Counted from the first letter of the stretch, positions 24,764-35,050 are shown. The stretch: DNA of 64,000 nucleotides from an uncultured Bacteroidota bacterium (GCA_903906365.1 CAIVKC010000024.1:122008-186007), one strand, 5' to 3'. The notes: a model not told the origin generated them from the letters alone. Translations and numbers: made by a program.

Positions 24764-26464
24764 CTACCAGAATTTCACATACAAAGCCATTAACACCAGC
24801 AAAATAATGATTATTAAAAACAGGGTAGAGGGCTTCAATTTGAACATCTCCTTGTCCAGTACAAATGAATTGGGGTTCACCTTCGGACCAGCCATACTCA
24901 CACCAATCATGACCAGGACCGCAAAGAGGAAGGACCATCCCATACCGATCAAAAAGGGTATTTCATAGGCTCCTTTAGCGTTGCGGAAAGCCGTATACAG
25001 GAGGGTCTCGTTACCGAACCACTGGGGCGCGTAATTATTAAAAACAAGTGCCACAAAAAACCCGGTTACCAGTCCTGCAATGGCAGCTGCACCGGTGGTG
25101 CGCTTCCAGAACATCCCCAGGATGAACATGGCAAATATGCCGGGGCTGATCAGGCTGGTATATTTCTGTATAAACGTAAAACCGCCTTCACTGCTGATGC
25201 CCAGCAGATCATTCCAGGTAAAGGCCAGCGAAAAGAACATGGCTGCCATTATGGTGGCACGCCCGATCCAGACCATTTGCTTTTCGGTAGCATCCTTCCT
25301 GATATACTTTTTATAGATATCCAGGGTAAATATGGTGGATATGCTGTTGGCTTTTCCGGCAAGGGAGGCTACAATGGCGGCTGTCAGGGCAGCCAGTGAC
25401 AAACCTTTCAATCCATTTGGCAGAAAGCCCAGTATAGAGGAATAGGCATTGTCCGGGTTGAATTTACCACCAGTGGACATTTCGGCCTGAAGGGAACCGT
25501 TCTTAAACAGGACGAAAGCGGCAATGCCCGGAAGCATGACGATGATGGGCATCATCAGTTTCAGGAGTGCAGCAAAGAGGATGCCGTTTCGGGCGGTCTG
25601 GAGATTGGCTCCCAGGGCGCGCTGGGTTATGTATTGATTACATCCCCAGTAATTCAGGTTGACAATCCACTGTCCGGCAAAATACATGGCAATGCCCGGT
25701 AATATGAGGTATTTATTGACATCGTTTTGCGGGGTATGAATATCAGGTTTGGCCAGTATCATGTGGAAATGGTCGGGAGCATCCTTTAGCAACTGGTTGA
25801 ACCCCGCCAGCGCATTGCTGCCCAGCCCGAACTTTTCACTGACCATGGTAAGAGCCACGTAGGTGGTAACCAATCCGCCAATGATGAGAACCAGTACCTG
25901 GATCACATCAGTATAACCGATCACCTTCATTCCGCCCAGGGTAATGAAGACGGCAAAAATAGCCAGGCAAACCATGATCTCATGCAGGTAATGGCCGCCT
26001 GTGAGGTTATTGATGGCCAGCGCGCCCAGGTACATGATGGAAGTGATATTTACACAGATATACAGAAAAAGCCAGAAAATTGTCATGATCATGCTGACTG
26101 TTTCATTATAGCGCGTCTTGAGAAACTGGGGCATGGTGAATATCTTGTTTTTCAGATAAACCGGCATGAACCAGACGGCCACAATGATCAGGGCCAGTGC
26201 GGCAATCCATTCATAGGCTGCCACGGCAATACCTACAAAAAAGCCATTACCGCTCATTCCGATGAACTGTTCGGCAGAAATATTGGAGGCGATCAGGGAG
26301 GCGCCAATGGCCCACCAGGTGAGTGAGCCTTCAGCCAGGAAGAAGTCATGTGTGTCTGTAACCTTTTTTTTCTTTCGCTGGTATATCCAATAGCCGTAGC
26401 CGGCAACGATGAAAAAATAAATAATGAAAACAAGATAATCGGCGCTTACCAGTTTGTTGTGCAT
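24764..26464 (-). CDS. Sodium/sugar cotransporter, probably for L-arabinose
   Basis: A 566-residue SSS-family (SGLT-like) symporter with about 14 transmembrane helices. The sodium/solute signature region near GGHYLHEIMVCLAIF and the motif SLAALTAAIVASLAGKANS (helix 8 sodium site with Ser) are visible, as is GMFWKRTTGAAA late in the protein. The length is normal. It lies between araA and araR in a five-gene minus-strand row and follows araA by 66 bp, so L-arabinose is the probable substrate. This is inferred from context; the family alone does not fix the sugar. Confidence 0.93.
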   Translation of the reverse strand: MHNKLVSADYLVFIIYFFIVAGYGYWIYQRKKKKVTDTHDFFLAEGSLTWWAIGASLIASNISAEQFIGMSGNGFFVGIAVAAYEWIAALALIIVAVWFMPVYLKNKIFTMPQFLKTRYNETVSMIMTIFWLFLYICVNITSIMYLGALAINNLTGGHYLHEIMVCLAIFAVFITLGGMKVIGYTDVIQVLVLIIGGLVTTYVALTMVSEKFGLGSNALAGFNQLLKDAPDHFHMILAKPDIHTPQNDVNKYLILPGIAMYFAGQWIVNLNYWGCNQYITQRALGANLQTARNGILFAALLKLMMPIIVMLPGIAAFVLFKNGSLQAEMSTGGKFNPDNAYSSILGFLPNGLKGLSLAALTAAIVASLAGKANSISTIFTLDIYKKYIRKDATEKQMVWIGRATIMAAMFFSLAFTWNDLLGISSEGGFTFIQKYTSLISPGIFAMFILGMFWKRTTGAAAIAGLVTGFFVALVFNNYAPQWFGNETLLYTAFRNAKGAYEIPFLIGMGWSFLFAVLVMIGVSMAGPKVNPNSFVLDKEMFKLKPSTLFLIIIILLVLMALYVKFW

Positions 26465-26530
26465 AGCAATCGAATCGTTAAATGTTAAAGTTTTTGGTTT
26501 TCTATGAAGCGCAGGACAGCGCGTACATGT

Positions 26531-28030
26531 TTATGAATTGAGTTGGTAATATACTTCATTCCATCGTATTTCATTCCTAAATTGATAGATGTCCGTCTTT
26601 TTCCCGATGACCAAACATTCGACCCCTGCCATATCAGCGAAATCCTGCAGATGTTCGGCCTGCAGATTCTGACTATAGCAGGTATGATGGGCCCCTCCGG
26701 CCAGTATCCAGGCTGCGCACCCTGTTTTCATATCCGGGTAAGGCTTCCACAACACCCTGGCCACCGGCAATTTGGGCAGCGCATATACGGGTGCTACGGC
26801 CACCACCTCATTGACCAGTAGACGAAAACGGTTTCCCATGTCAATCACCGATGCGTTGATGGCCGGACCGGCCGCCGTATTGAAAACAAGGCGAACCGGA
26901 TCGGCTTTGCCGCCGATCCCCAAGGGATGAATTTCACAGGAAGGCCGGCCATCTGCAATACTCTCACAGATCTCCAGCATATGGGAGCCCAGCACGAGCT
27001 GGTTATTGGGATCAAAATGATAGGTATAGTCTTCCATAAAGGAATTCCCGCCCTTCAGGCCACTGCCCATTACCTTCATGGCCCTTACCAGGGCAGCGGT
27101 TTTCCAGTCGCCTTCCCCGGCAAAACCATAGCCTTTATTCATCAGTCTTTGTGCGGCAATGCCGGGCAACTGTGTCATACCGTGCAGGTCCTCAAATGTG
27201 TCTGTGAACCCCTTAAAATTCCCATCCCTGAGGAAAAATTCCAGGCCCAGTTCAATTTTTGCGGCTTCCAGCAGGGATGAATGTTTCTCTCCGCCCTTGT
27301 GCAGGGCAGGGGACAGGATATAGGTGTCTGCGTATTCTGCCGCCAGACGTTCTGCCTCTGCATCACTAACCTGATTGATGATACGGACCAGGTCCCCTAT
27401 CCCGTAAGTATTCACCGAATACCCGAATTTCATTTCAGCTTCCACTTTATCACCTTCGGTTACGGCTACATTTCGCATATTATCCCCAAACCTGGCGAAC
27501 CGGGCATTCTGCCAGTCATGCCAACCCGCCGCAGCCCTTGTCCACTGGTCGATCTGTTCGAGTGACTGTATATCCTGCCAGTGCCCTGCCACTACCTTTC
27601 GGCCCATTCTCATGCGGCTGGTCATAAAACCGAATTCCCGGTCTCCGTGCGCGCTCTGGTTGAGGTTCATGAAATCCATGTCGATCGTTCCCCAGGGTAT
27701 ATCCCGGTTGTACTGGGTATGAAAATGAAGGAGTGGCTTCTGCAGCAGCTTCAGCCCACGGATCCACATTTTAGCCGGTGAAAAAGTATGCATCCATACC
27801 ATGATACCAATGCAGCTGCTGCGGTTGTTGGCCTCCTGGCAGACCGCCGTGATTTCTTCGGCAGTCTTGACGGTAGGCTTAAATACAATGCTTACCGGGA
27901 TGCGCGGTGAATCATGGAGCGATGCGGCAATTTCCTGTGCATGGGCCGCCACCTGGTTCAGTGTTTCCGGTCCATATAAGTGCTGACTTCCGGTTACAAA
28001 CCAGACTTCCAAATCTTTGAGTATAATCAT
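26531..28030 (-). CDS. araA: L-arabinose isomerase
   Basis: A 499-residue cytoplasmic Mn-dependent enzyme that converts L-arabinose to L-ribulose. The N-terminus [18 protein letters not shown] is diagnostic. The metal and catalytic region is seen as [17 protein letters not shown] (Glu near 306), FMEDYTYHF (Glu near 333), [11 protein letters not shown] (His near 350) and late HHTCYSQ (His near 449). The length equals that of the bacterial family. The 152-bp gap from araD is larger than elsewhere in the row but contains no evident terminator. Confidence 0.98.
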   Translation of the reverse strand: MIILKDLEVWFVTGSQHLYGPETLNQVAAHAQEIAASLHDSPRIPVSIVFKPTVKTAEEITAVCQEANNRSSCIGIMVWMHTFSPAKMWIRGLKLLQKPLLHFHTQYNRDIPWGTIDMDFMNLNQSAHGDREFGFMTSRMRMGRKVVAGHWQDIQSLEQIDQWTRAAAGWHDWQNARFARFGDNMRNVAVTEGDKVEAEMKFGYSVNTYGIGDLVRIINQVSDAEAERLAAEYADTYILSPALHKGGEKHSSLLEAAKIELGLEFFLRDGNFKGFTDTFEDLHGMTQLPGIAAQRLMNKGYGFAGEGDWKTAALVRAMKVMGSGLKGGNSFMEDYTYHFDPNNQLVLGSHMLEICESIADGRPSCEIHPLGIGGKADPVRLVFNTAAGPAINASVIDMGNRFRLLVNEVVAVAPVYALPKLPVARVLWKPYPDMKTGCAAWILAGGAHHTCYSQNLQAEHLQDFADMAGVECLVIGKKTDIYQFRNEIRWNEVYYQLNS

Positions 28031-28182
28031 CTTAGTTTATTAAATATTTAGTGAATGCTGGGATCAATTCTATTGGTAAATTCGTTCCCGAAGACCCTCA
28101 TCAGAACAGCCGGGGGATGGAGCCTTGTGGATTTGGGGTTGTCTGCCTGGTCCCCGACGGAATGGCCAAAAAAAGCGGCTAT

Positions 28183-28899
28183 TCACTGGCCGTAATAGGC
28201 ATCCGGTCCATGCTTTCTTTGGAAATGCTTTTGGATGAGCGATTCTTTGAGCCTGGGTGCAAAGGGTTTAACCTGTTCGGTTATAAATGCCATTTTTGCC
28301 AGATATTCCAAAACTGCGCTGTTGTGAACGGCTTTTTGCGCATCGATGCCCCATGTAAAGGGGGCATGATTGCCCACCAGTATCATTTCCAGGTGTTCAT
28401 AACTGATGTTTTTTTCACGCAGGCAATCGATTATCTGCAGTCCCGTCTGGTATTCATAATCGCCTTCAATCCTGTAATCCTCCATGGGCGGGGCGCAGGG
28501 TATGTCATGGGTGGTATGGTCAGCATGCGTGGTTCCGTAAATGGGGATGTCCCGCTGGGATTGGGCCCATGCTGTGGCATAGGCAGAATGGGTATGAGCA
28601 ATCCCCCCCGTCTTTTCCCATGTTTTATAGAGCAAGGCATGCGTTTTACTGTCCGAAGAAGGACGAAGCTTTCCTTTTACGACTGTACCTTCAAAATCCA
28701 CAATGACCATCTTGGATGGTGAGAGTTCTTTGTAGGGCACCCCGCTGGGCTTAATGGCAAAGACCCCCAGGTCATGGTCGGCCTGGCTCACATTGCCGAA
28801 AGTGAGGATGACCAGGTCCAATTTGGGAAGCTCCAGATTGGCCTTATATGCAGCTTCCTGGATATGTTCATATTTACTCATAGTACTATCTTGTTTCAT
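28183..28899 (-). CDS. araD: L-ribulose-5-phosphate 4-epimerase
   Basis: A 238-residue class II aldolase-type zinc enzyme that interconverts L-ribulose 5-phosphate and D-xylulose 5-phosphate, the last step into the pentose phosphate pathway. It shows the phosphate-binding GNVSQADHDLGVFAIKPSG, the zinc His pair in AHTHSAYATAWAQ and the third His in VGNHAPFTWG. The ATG at 28881 (MSKYEHIQ) fits the family N-terminus as well as the ATG at 28899. It follows araB by about 42-60 bp in the arabinose row. Confidence 0.97.
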   Translation of the reverse strand: MKQDSTMSKYEHIQEAAYKANLELPKLDLVILTFGNVSQADHDLGVFAIKPSGVPYKELSPSKMVIVDFEGTVVKGKLRPSSDSKTHALLYKTWEKTGGIAHTHSAYATAWAQSQRDIPIYGTTHADHTTHDIPCAPPMEDYRIEGDYEYQTGLQIIDCLREKNISYEHLEMILVGNHAPFTWGIDAQKAVHNSAVLEYLAKMAFITEQVKPFAPRLKESLIQKHFQRKHGPDAYYGQ

Positions 28900-28941
28900 A
28901 ATGGACTGCGCACCCTTCCAACAAGGGATGCCAGCATATTT

Positions 28942-30624
28942 TTATTTTGATCCGCCCCATCCTGATTCTATGAAATGACCGAATTGTTTATATTTATTAT
29001 ATCTGCGGTTCAGGATTGCTGCATGCCCCGGAACCGGCGAATAGGTTTTATCAAAACCTTGTCCCATATGCAGCATGGCATCCTCCACCCTGGGATAGAT
29101 GCCCGCCGCTGTAGCGGCGAACATGGCAGCGCCCATGGCACAGGTTTGTTCCGAACGGTGAATGCGGATGGGCATATTGATGGCGTTGGCCAGCATCTGC
29201 ATGATGAAGGGTGATTTTCTGGCAACGCCTCCCAATCCGATCAGCCCCCTGACCGGGATGCCCTCCGATTCAAACCTCTCCACAATGGACCTCGCCCCAA
29301 AACAGGTGGCCTCTGCAATGGCCCTGAAAAATTTCGGGGCATCCGTTCCCAGGCTTAGTCCCAGTACGGCACCCTTCAGCAGCTGATTGGAATCAGGGGT
29401 TCGCCTTCCATTGAACCAGTCCAGGGCCAGTTCATCCTCCTCTTCCAAAGGCAAAAGAGCGGCCTGGTCGCTCAGGGCCCCTATCATACGGGCGGACAGA
29501 TCGGAGCTGAATGATTTCAGGTCTCCGGGGGAGATAAAAGGGGAATCGGGTAACATATGTTTGATGGGCCAGGAAAGTAACTCGCGGAACCAGGCATAAG
29601 CATCACCAAAAGCAGACTGACCGGCTTCCAAGCCCATCATGCCTGGTATAACAGAGCCGGGTACCTGTCCGCAGATACCCCTGACCAGCTTTCCTTTCAC
29701 TTCCTCCATAGGTGCTACCAGCATATCGCAGGTGGAGGTTCCCATCACCCTGCTTAAATGATAGGGTTCAATCTGGCCGCCTACGGCACCCATATGGGCA
29801 TCAAAAGCACCAATCCCGACAATAACGCCTGTACCCAGCCCAAGTCTGGAGGCCCATTCGGGGCTCAGGGTTCCAGCCTGCTGGTCAGCAGTATGGGTCT
29901 GTCGGAATAAACGGTCCGTAAAACCATCCAGCAGGGGATCTAGGGATGCGAAAAATTCATTGGGGGGCAAGCCGCCGAAGGCTTCCGCCCATAGGGCTTT
30001 ATGTCCGGCAGAGCATACTCCCCTTCTCATTTTCATGACATCCTGGCCACCGGTGAGTAAAAAGGGGATCCAGTCACAATGCTCAACAAATGAGTAACAG
30101 TGTTTCCGGATCTCATGATCTGACCGGAGCAATTTGAGCAGTTTGGCCCAGAACCATTCCGAGGAATAAATTCCGCCCACAAACTGTAGGTAATTCACCT
30201 TAAAGCCAGCGGCATGGCGGTTGATCTCGGCCGCCTCCTGGACAGCGGTATGGTCTTTCCATAAGACAAACATGGCGTTGGGGTTCTGCCCGAAACCAGG
30301 CAGCAGTGCCAGGGGCGTTCCACTTCGGTCCACCGGGGCCGGAGAGGAGCCGGTCGTATCAATGGAAATGGCGCGGATGACATCAGCCGTCCCCGGCCCG
30401 GCCATGGACAGGCATTCCCAGATGGTGGATTCCAGTCCTTCTATATAGTCCAGCGGGTGTTGCCGAAACTGGTTAAGCTCGGGATTGCAGTAGAGGCCGT
30501 CTTTCCATCTGGGATAATAATAAACAGCGGCACTGATCTGTGAGCCGTCGGAAGCATCAACAATGACTGAACGGACGGAATCCGTTCCAAAGTCCACTCC
30601 GATGACGTAGTTTTTTATTTTCAT
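28942..30624 (-). CDS. araB: L-ribulokinase
   Basis: A 560-residue FGGY-family kinase that phosphorylates L-ribulose. I start it at the ATG at 30624 (MKIKNYVIGVDFGTDSVRS), because the longer frame to 30678 would run through the promoter and operator-like palindrome. The N-terminal ATPase motif DFGTDSVRSVIVD, the central MGTSTCDMLV and the C-terminal GLGGVARKSPFIMQMLAN are all present. It is the first gene of the minus-strand arabinose row, divergent from the secreted arabinofuranosidase. Confidence 0.97.
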   Translation of the reverse strand: MKIKNYVIGVDFGTDSVRSVIVDASDGSQISAAVYYYPRWKDGLYCNPELNQFRQHPLDYIEGLESTIWECLSMAGPGTADVIRAISIDTTGSSPAPVDRSGTPLALLPGFGQNPNAMFVLWKDHTAVQEAAEINRHAAGFKVNYLQFVGGIYSSEWFWAKLLKLLRSDHEIRKHCYSFVEHCDWIPFLLTGGQDVMKMRRGVCSAGHKALWAEAFGGLPPNEFFASLDPLLDGFTDRLFRQTHTADQQAGTLSPEWASRLGLGTGVIVGIGAFDAHMGAVGGQIEPYHLSRVMGTSTCDMLVAPMEEVKGKLVRGICGQVPGSVIPGMMGLEAGQSAFGDAYAWFRELLSWPIKHMLPDSPFISPGDLKSFSSDLSARMIGALSDQAALLPLEEEDELALDWFNGRRTPDSNQLLKGAVLGLSLGTDAPKFFRAIAEATCFGARSIVERFESEGIPVRGLIGLGGVARKSPFIMQMLANAINMPIRIHRSEQTCAMGAAMFAATAAGIYPRVEDAMLHMGQGFDKTYSPVPGHAAILNRRYNKYKQFGHFIESGWGGSK

Positions 30625-30625
30625 A

Positions 30626-30640
30626 TGACAATTACTGTCA
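30626..30640 (-). promoter_or_regulatory. Palindrome TGACA-N5-TGTCA at the araB start, candidate AraR operator
   Basis: A perfect 5-bp inverted repeat with a 5-bp spacer, just downstream of a -7-like box (30639-30646) and 1 bp before the araB ATG. A repressor here would cover the transcription start. AraR as the binder is inferred; I found no second perfect copy in the arabinose region. Confidence 0.5.
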
Positions 30641-30667
30641 AAATAACATTTATTTCCGGAATACAAA
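30639..30667 (-). promoter_or_regulatory. Probable araB promoter
   Basis: On the minus strand TTTG (30667-30664), a 17-bp spacer and TTATTTTG (seven of eight matches to TAnnTTTG, 30646-30639). The element overlaps the palindrome by two bases and gives a very short leader. Confidence 0.45.
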
Positions 30668-30913
30668 AAATTATTCACCCAAATAATCGGAGTGAACGCT
30701 CAAGGGGCAACAGCCTGGCCGACCTTTTCTATGCAGCCAAACCGGATCGGAAGACAAAGAAATAAATGTGATATCGACAATAAAATGTTTTTTTTCTATA
30801 CATTCGGTATCCGTGCGGCCATAAATTCCGGCGTTACGCAAACCGGTATGTGACCGGTTCTGAAAGCTGTCACGGCGAATCGGTTCAATCATCCCAAAAT
30901 CAACGGCTTCCAA

Positions 30914-32446
30914 ATGAGAATACTTCATCTCCTGGTGCTCCTTTGCATTACTCTGAAAGGGTATTCACAAAACCGGATTACACTGCTTTCCGACTCGGCG
31001 GGCGCTGTGATCAGCCGTAATATTTATGGTCATTTCGCCGAACATCTAGGCCATTGCATTTATAACGGCTTTTATGTAGGGGATACCAATCGGGAGATCC
31101 CCAATACGCAAGGGGTCAGAAACGATGTCATCGCAGCCCTGAAGAACCTGCAGATACCTAACCTGCGCTGGCCGGGCGGGTGTTTCGCGGATACCTACCA
31201 CTGGAAGGACGGTATCGGACCCAAGGGGGAGCGGCCTTCGATGGTCAATAAATGGTGGGGAGGGGTTACCGAAGATAACAGTTTTGGCACCCATGATTTT
31301 CTGAATATGTGTGAGCTCCTGGGGGCAGCTCCCTATCTCTCCGGAAACGTCGGCAGCGGAACGGTGCAGGAGTTATCCGACTGGGTGCAGTACGTGAATT
31401 TTGACGGCAAAAGCCCGATGAGTGAATTGCGGCGCAAAAATGGACGGGATAAACCCTGGGGTGTAAAATTCTGGGGCATTGGCAATGAGGCCTGGGGATG
31501 TGGTGGCAACATGCGCCCGGAATATTATGCGGACGAATTTCGCAAGTACACTACATTCATGGGGGAGGGTGTATTCAAAATAGCCTCCGGGGCCAGTTCA
31601 GCAGACTATAAATGGACCGAAACGCTCCTGAAGCAGATTCCCTTGGATATGGTCGACGGCATTGCCCTCCACCATTATTCTGTCATTGACTGGGATAAAA
31701 AAAGTTCAGCCACCCGCTTTACGGAACAGGAGTATTTCCTGACCATGCAGCAGGCTATACGGATGGAAGAACTCATCGGCAAGCATACCGCGATCATGGA
31801 TAAATATGATTCCGCTAAAAAGGTGGCCCTGGTCGTCGACGAATGGGGTGGGTGGTATGATGTGGAAACCGGCACCAATCCGGGTTTTCTGTTTCAGCAA
31901 AATACCATGCGCGATGCCATGATTGCAGGCACCACGCTGAATATTTTCAACAATCATGCGGACCGGGTCCGGATGGCCAATCTTGCCCAGACCGTCAATG
32001 TGCTGCAGGCTGTTATTCTGACCAGGGGTGAAAAAATCCTGCTGACTCCAACCTATCATGTCATGGAAATGTACAAGGTTCATCAGGATGCTACCCTAAT
32101 ACCCCTGAGGGCGGCGGTCAATAACTATATCGTCGGTAATCAGAAACTGCCAGCCGTATCCACCTCGGCTTCCCGAGACAGCAATGGGTTTGTCCATATT
32201 TCAATGGTCAACATAGATATTCATGCCACACAGGAGTTGGATATTGATTTAAAGGGATTACAGGTTCATTTCATCAGCGGGCGTATCCTGGTTTCAAAGA
32301 AGATACAGGACTGCAATACATTTGATTCCCCTGAGCATGTGAAGCCGGTGGCCTTTAACCAGGTTCAGGAAAAGGGTGGGACTCTGCATGTCTCACTTCC
32401 TCCGGGTTCGGTGGTTGTTCTGAAACTGCATGGAGGCAGACCCTGA
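30914..32446 (+). CDS. Secreted GH51 alpha-L-arabinofuranosidase
   Basis: A 510-residue glycoside hydrolase that releases arabinofuranosyl residues from arabinan or arabinoxylan fragments. A signal peptide (about 1-19, ending GYSQ) sends it to the periplasm or surface. The (beta/alpha)8 domain has the acid/base Glu in GIGNEAWG (near 192) and the nucleophile Glu in VVDEWGGW (near 310). A beta-domain forms the last 130 residues. It is divergent from araB and followed after 8 bp by the epimerase, so the two form a short extracytoplasmic operon feeding the AraBAD pathway. Confidence 0.96.
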   Translation: MRILHLLVLLCITLKGYSQNRITLLSDSAGAVISRNIYGHFAEHLGHCIYNGFYVGDTNREIPNTQGVRNDVIAALKNLQIPNLRWPGGCFADTYHWKDGIGPKGERPSMVNKWWGGVTEDNSFGTHDFLNMCELLGAAPYLSGNVGSGTVQELSDWVQYVNFDGKSPMSELRRKNGRDKPWGVKFWGIGNEAWGCGGNMRPEYYADEFRKYTTFMGEGVFKIASGASSADYKWTETLLKQIPLDMVDGIALHHYSVIDWDKKSSATRFTEQEYFLTMQQAIRMEELIGKHTAIMDKYDSAKKVALVVDEWGGWYDVETGTNPGFLFQQNTMRDAMIAGTTLNIFNNHADRVRMANLAQTVNVLQAVILTRGEKILLTPTYHVMEMYKVHQDATLIPLRAAVNNYIVGNQKLPAVSTSASRDSNGFVHISMVNIDIHATQELDIDLKGLQVHFISGRILVSKKIQDCNTFDSPEHVKPVAFNQVQEKGGTLHVSLPPGSVVVLKLHGGRP

Positions 32447-32475
32447 CAGGCAATTTGTATATAAAACAAAAAAAT

Positions 32476-33627
32476 ATGAAACGATTGACTTTGTATTCTG
32501 CGCTGATGTCCGGTGTTTCGCTCATGGGAATGTCCTGCGGCAATAACCCTACCGAGGTACCCGTGTCCAAGCCGTCGGGTATCCATCCGGCCGGTATTGT
32601 CAAGACCCCCTGGGGACATACAGATGGCAGGGAGGTATCCTTATATACACTCACCAATTCCAAGGGAGATCAGGTGCAGATCAGTGATTACGGCGGTACG
32701 GTGATTTCCTGGAAGACCCCGGATAAAAACGGCCAGCGGGCAAGCATAGTCGTTGGAATGGACAGTCTGCAGGACTATTTACAAAAACCCCCTTATTTCG
32801 GCGCACTTGTAGGCCGCTATGGCAACAGAATAGGAAATGCCTCCTTCGAACTCGAAGGGAAAAAATACCAACTGGCTGCCAACAACGGCAAAAATGCCCT
32901 TCACGGCGGCCTGAAGGGGTTTGACAAAGTGGTATGGAATGCTGCCTTTTCCAGTGATACCGTTCCAGCACTTACACTTACTTATACCAGTAAGGACGGG
33001 GAGGAGGGGTATCCCGGTAATTTGCAGGTGGAAGTCAATTACAGGTTGAATGACGAAGGGGCCCTGGATATTGAATACCAGGCCCAGACCGACAAGCCGA
33101 CCCCTGTGAACCTTACCAACCACAGCTATTTTAACCTGACCGGCCAGGCCGGCACGCCCATTGAAAACCTGGTACTGCAGCTCGATGCGGCTCATTATAC
33201 GCCCGTGGATACCAGCCTGATTCCGACCGGGGAAATTAAGTCGGTGGCGGGCACTCCCTTTGATTTCACAAGTCCCAAAAGGATTGGGGCGGACATCGGT
33301 CAGGTGCCGGGAGGTTATGACCATAATTTTGTCCTAAACCACCCGGGGGACTTTACCAAACCGGTTGCCACCCTGGTAGATTCCGTCAGCGGCAGGAAAC
33401 TGCAAGTCTTTACCACCGAGCCGGGACTGCAGTTTTACACGGGCAATTTCCTGGATGGAAGGTTCAAAAGCCAGGATGGTAAACCCATTAATTTCAGGAC
33501 GGCCCTGTGCATGGAAACACAGCATTTTCCGGACTCTCCCAACAAACCGGCCTTTCCATCAACTATTCTTAAACCCGGCGGGAAATTTCATTCAATAACC
33601 AGGTACCAGGTCAGTCTGATTCCATAA
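32476..33627 (+). CDS. galM: Aldose 1-epimerase lipoprotein
   Basis: A 383-residue mutarotase that speeds interconversion of sugar anomers. I start it at the ATG at 32476 (MKRLTLYSALMSG...). This gives a lipoprotein signal with lipobox GMSC, so the enzyme is exported, unlike the cytoplasmic E. coli GalM. Family motifs are present: GRYGNRIGNASF, NGKNALHGG (substrate His), NHSYFNLTG (catalytic His), VPGGYDHNF and the catalytic Glu in MCMETQHF-like LCMETQHFPDSPN. It is co-transcribed with the arabinofuranosidase. Export fits a role in handing the right arabinose anomer to the symporter. Confidence 0.95.
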   Translation: MKRLTLYSALMSGVSLMGMSCGNNPTEVPVSKPSGIHPAGIVKTPWGHTDGREVSLYTLTNSKGDQVQISDYGGTVISWKTPDKNGQRASIVVGMDSLQDYLQKPPYFGALVGRYGNRIGNASFELEGKKYQLAANNGKNALHGGLKGFDKVVWNAAFSSDTVPALTLTYTSKDGEEGYPGNLQVEVNYRLNDEGALDIEYQAQTDKPTPVNLTNHSYFNLTGQAGTPIENLVLQLDAAHYTPVDTSLIPTGEIKSVAGTPFDFTSPKRIGADIGQVPGGYDHNFVLNHPGDFTKPVATLVDSVSGRKLQVFTTEPGLQFYTGNFLDGRFKSQDGKPINFRTALCMETQHFPDSPNKPAFPSTILKPGGKFHSITRYQVSLIP

Positions 33628-34017
33628 AACCGGGAATATCTGCCGGTACCTGCAAACTTTCATGATTTCCACGCTGCCCGGAGCTGGGGAAAATGTATAG
33701 GATAAATTGAGTTGGCTGGCCAGGCAGACCTGAATGCAGGGGAATCGGGGGAGTGGGAGACTGTCTGCGGAGTGCCAGAGCCGTCAAGGGATGTATGTCC
33801 ATGGGATAGCCATGACCGATGCCAGTGGCCAAATCAGCGTCCCTGCTGCTGAGAATAGGTACTGAGGCGAGCCATGGAAAAAGCAGTCACAAATTTCAAA
33901 GATTACATTTAATTTTATCAGCGCGACGCATGAAAGGACGGAATGGCCCTGAGCTGCGAACCCGGGCTGATAGTTGAGCAGGCCTTGGGGGAAGAAAATG
34001 CTAAAAAACTGTACAAG
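33628..34017. other. Intergenic region before the aldo/keto reductase, nothing recognised
   Basis: 390 bp without a convincing gene. A plus-strand frame is open from 33943 into the reductase, but family alignment places the start at 34018. I see no terminator with a T-run after the epimerase gene and no tRNA-like structure. Confidence 0.55.
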
Positions 34018-35016
34018 ATGACATATTTACCAGATTCCCGACGCTATGAATCCATGAAATACAACCGTTGCGGGAACAGCGGCCTCCATTTGCCCCTGCT
34101 TTCCCTGGGGTTATGGCATAATTTCGGCGGTGTCGATGTGTTCGAAAACGGCCGCAAAATTATCCGTCACGCCTTCGACAAAGGGATTACCCATTTTGAC
34201 CTGGCAAATAATTATGGTCCCCCTCCCGGTTCTGCAGAACAGCAATTTGGAGAGATTCTCAAAAAGGACTTCGGCGGCAATCTCCGGGATGAACTGGTTA
34301 TTTCCACCAAGGCCGGATACCTTATGTGGCCTGGCCCCTACGGGGAATGGGGTTCAAGAAAATACCTGATTTCCAGTCTTGACCAGAGCCTCAAGCGCCT
34401 GCAGCTTGATTATGTGGATATTTTTTATTCCCACAGGCCGGATCCGGTGACGCCCCTGGAAGAAACCATGCATGCCCTGGCAAGCATCGTGCAGCAGGGG
34501 AAGGCCCTCTATGTAGGATTGTCCAATTACAGGACTTCAGAAGCCGTGCGTGCGTTCGAGATTTTAAAAAGCCTGGGAACGCCCTGTATCATACACCAGC
34601 CCAAATATTCGATGTTTGACAGGTGGGTTGAAGAAGACGGCCTGCTGGATGCCCTGCAGCAATATGGGGTTGGCTGCATTCCATTTTCCCCGCTTGCCCA
34701 GGGACTGCTGACCAACAAATACCTGGGAGGGATACCCGAAGGATCACGGGCTGGTAAAGCCCATGGGTTCCTGAAAGCAGCGGAAATAACCCCGGAAAAA
34801 ATAAATACCATTCAGCAGCTGAACCAGCTGGCCGGCAAACGCGGACAGTCTCTGGCCCAGATGGCCCTGACCTGGCTACTCAAGGACCAACGGGTTACTT
34901 CCGTACTGATAGGAGTAAGCAGTGTGGAGCAACTGGATGACAACCTGGCCTGTCTTCAGAACACCCGTTATGAAAGCGGGGAACTACAGGAAATTGAAAG
35001 TATACTGCGTTCCTGA
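34018..35016 (+). CDS. Aldo/keto reductase, YghZ (glyceraldehyde-3-phosphate reductase) type
   Basis: A 332-residue NADPH-dependent reductase. The N-terminus MTYLPDSRRYESMKYNRCGNSGL matches the layout of E. coli YghZ, which decides the start at 34018. The catalytic tetrad is visible: Asp in HFDLANNYG, the Tyr of the same motif, Lys in ISTKAGY and His in FYSHRPDP. The cofactor site includes SNYRTSEAVRAF and the late IGVSSVEQL. YghZ detoxifies L-glyceraldehyde 3-phosphate and methylglyoxal. Here it lies beside the arabinose genes and could act on a pathway by-product, though it may be transcribed separately. Confidence 0.92.
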   Translation: MTYLPDSRRYESMKYNRCGNSGLHLPLLSLGLWHNFGGVDVFENGRKIIRHAFDKGITHFDLANNYGPPPGSAEQQFGEILKKDFGGNLRDELVISTKAGYLMWPGPYGEWGSRKYLISSLDQSLKRLQLDYVDIFYSHRPDPVTPLEETMHALASIVQQGKALYVGLSNYRTSEAVRAFEILKSLGTPCIIHQPKYSMFDRWVEEDGLLDALQQYGVGCIPFSPLAQGLLTNKYLGGIPEGSRAGKAHGFLKAAEITPEKINTIQQLNQLAGKRGQSLAQMALTWLLKDQRVTSVLIGVSSVEQLDDNLACLQNTRYESGELQEIESILRS

Positions 35017-35050
35017 AGTAAGTCTGAGGATATAAAAGTTGGTGAAAATC

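Noticed and set aside
28051..28722. 223-codon plus-strand frame opposite araD
   Set aside because: Antisense to a clear araD gene; no independent features.
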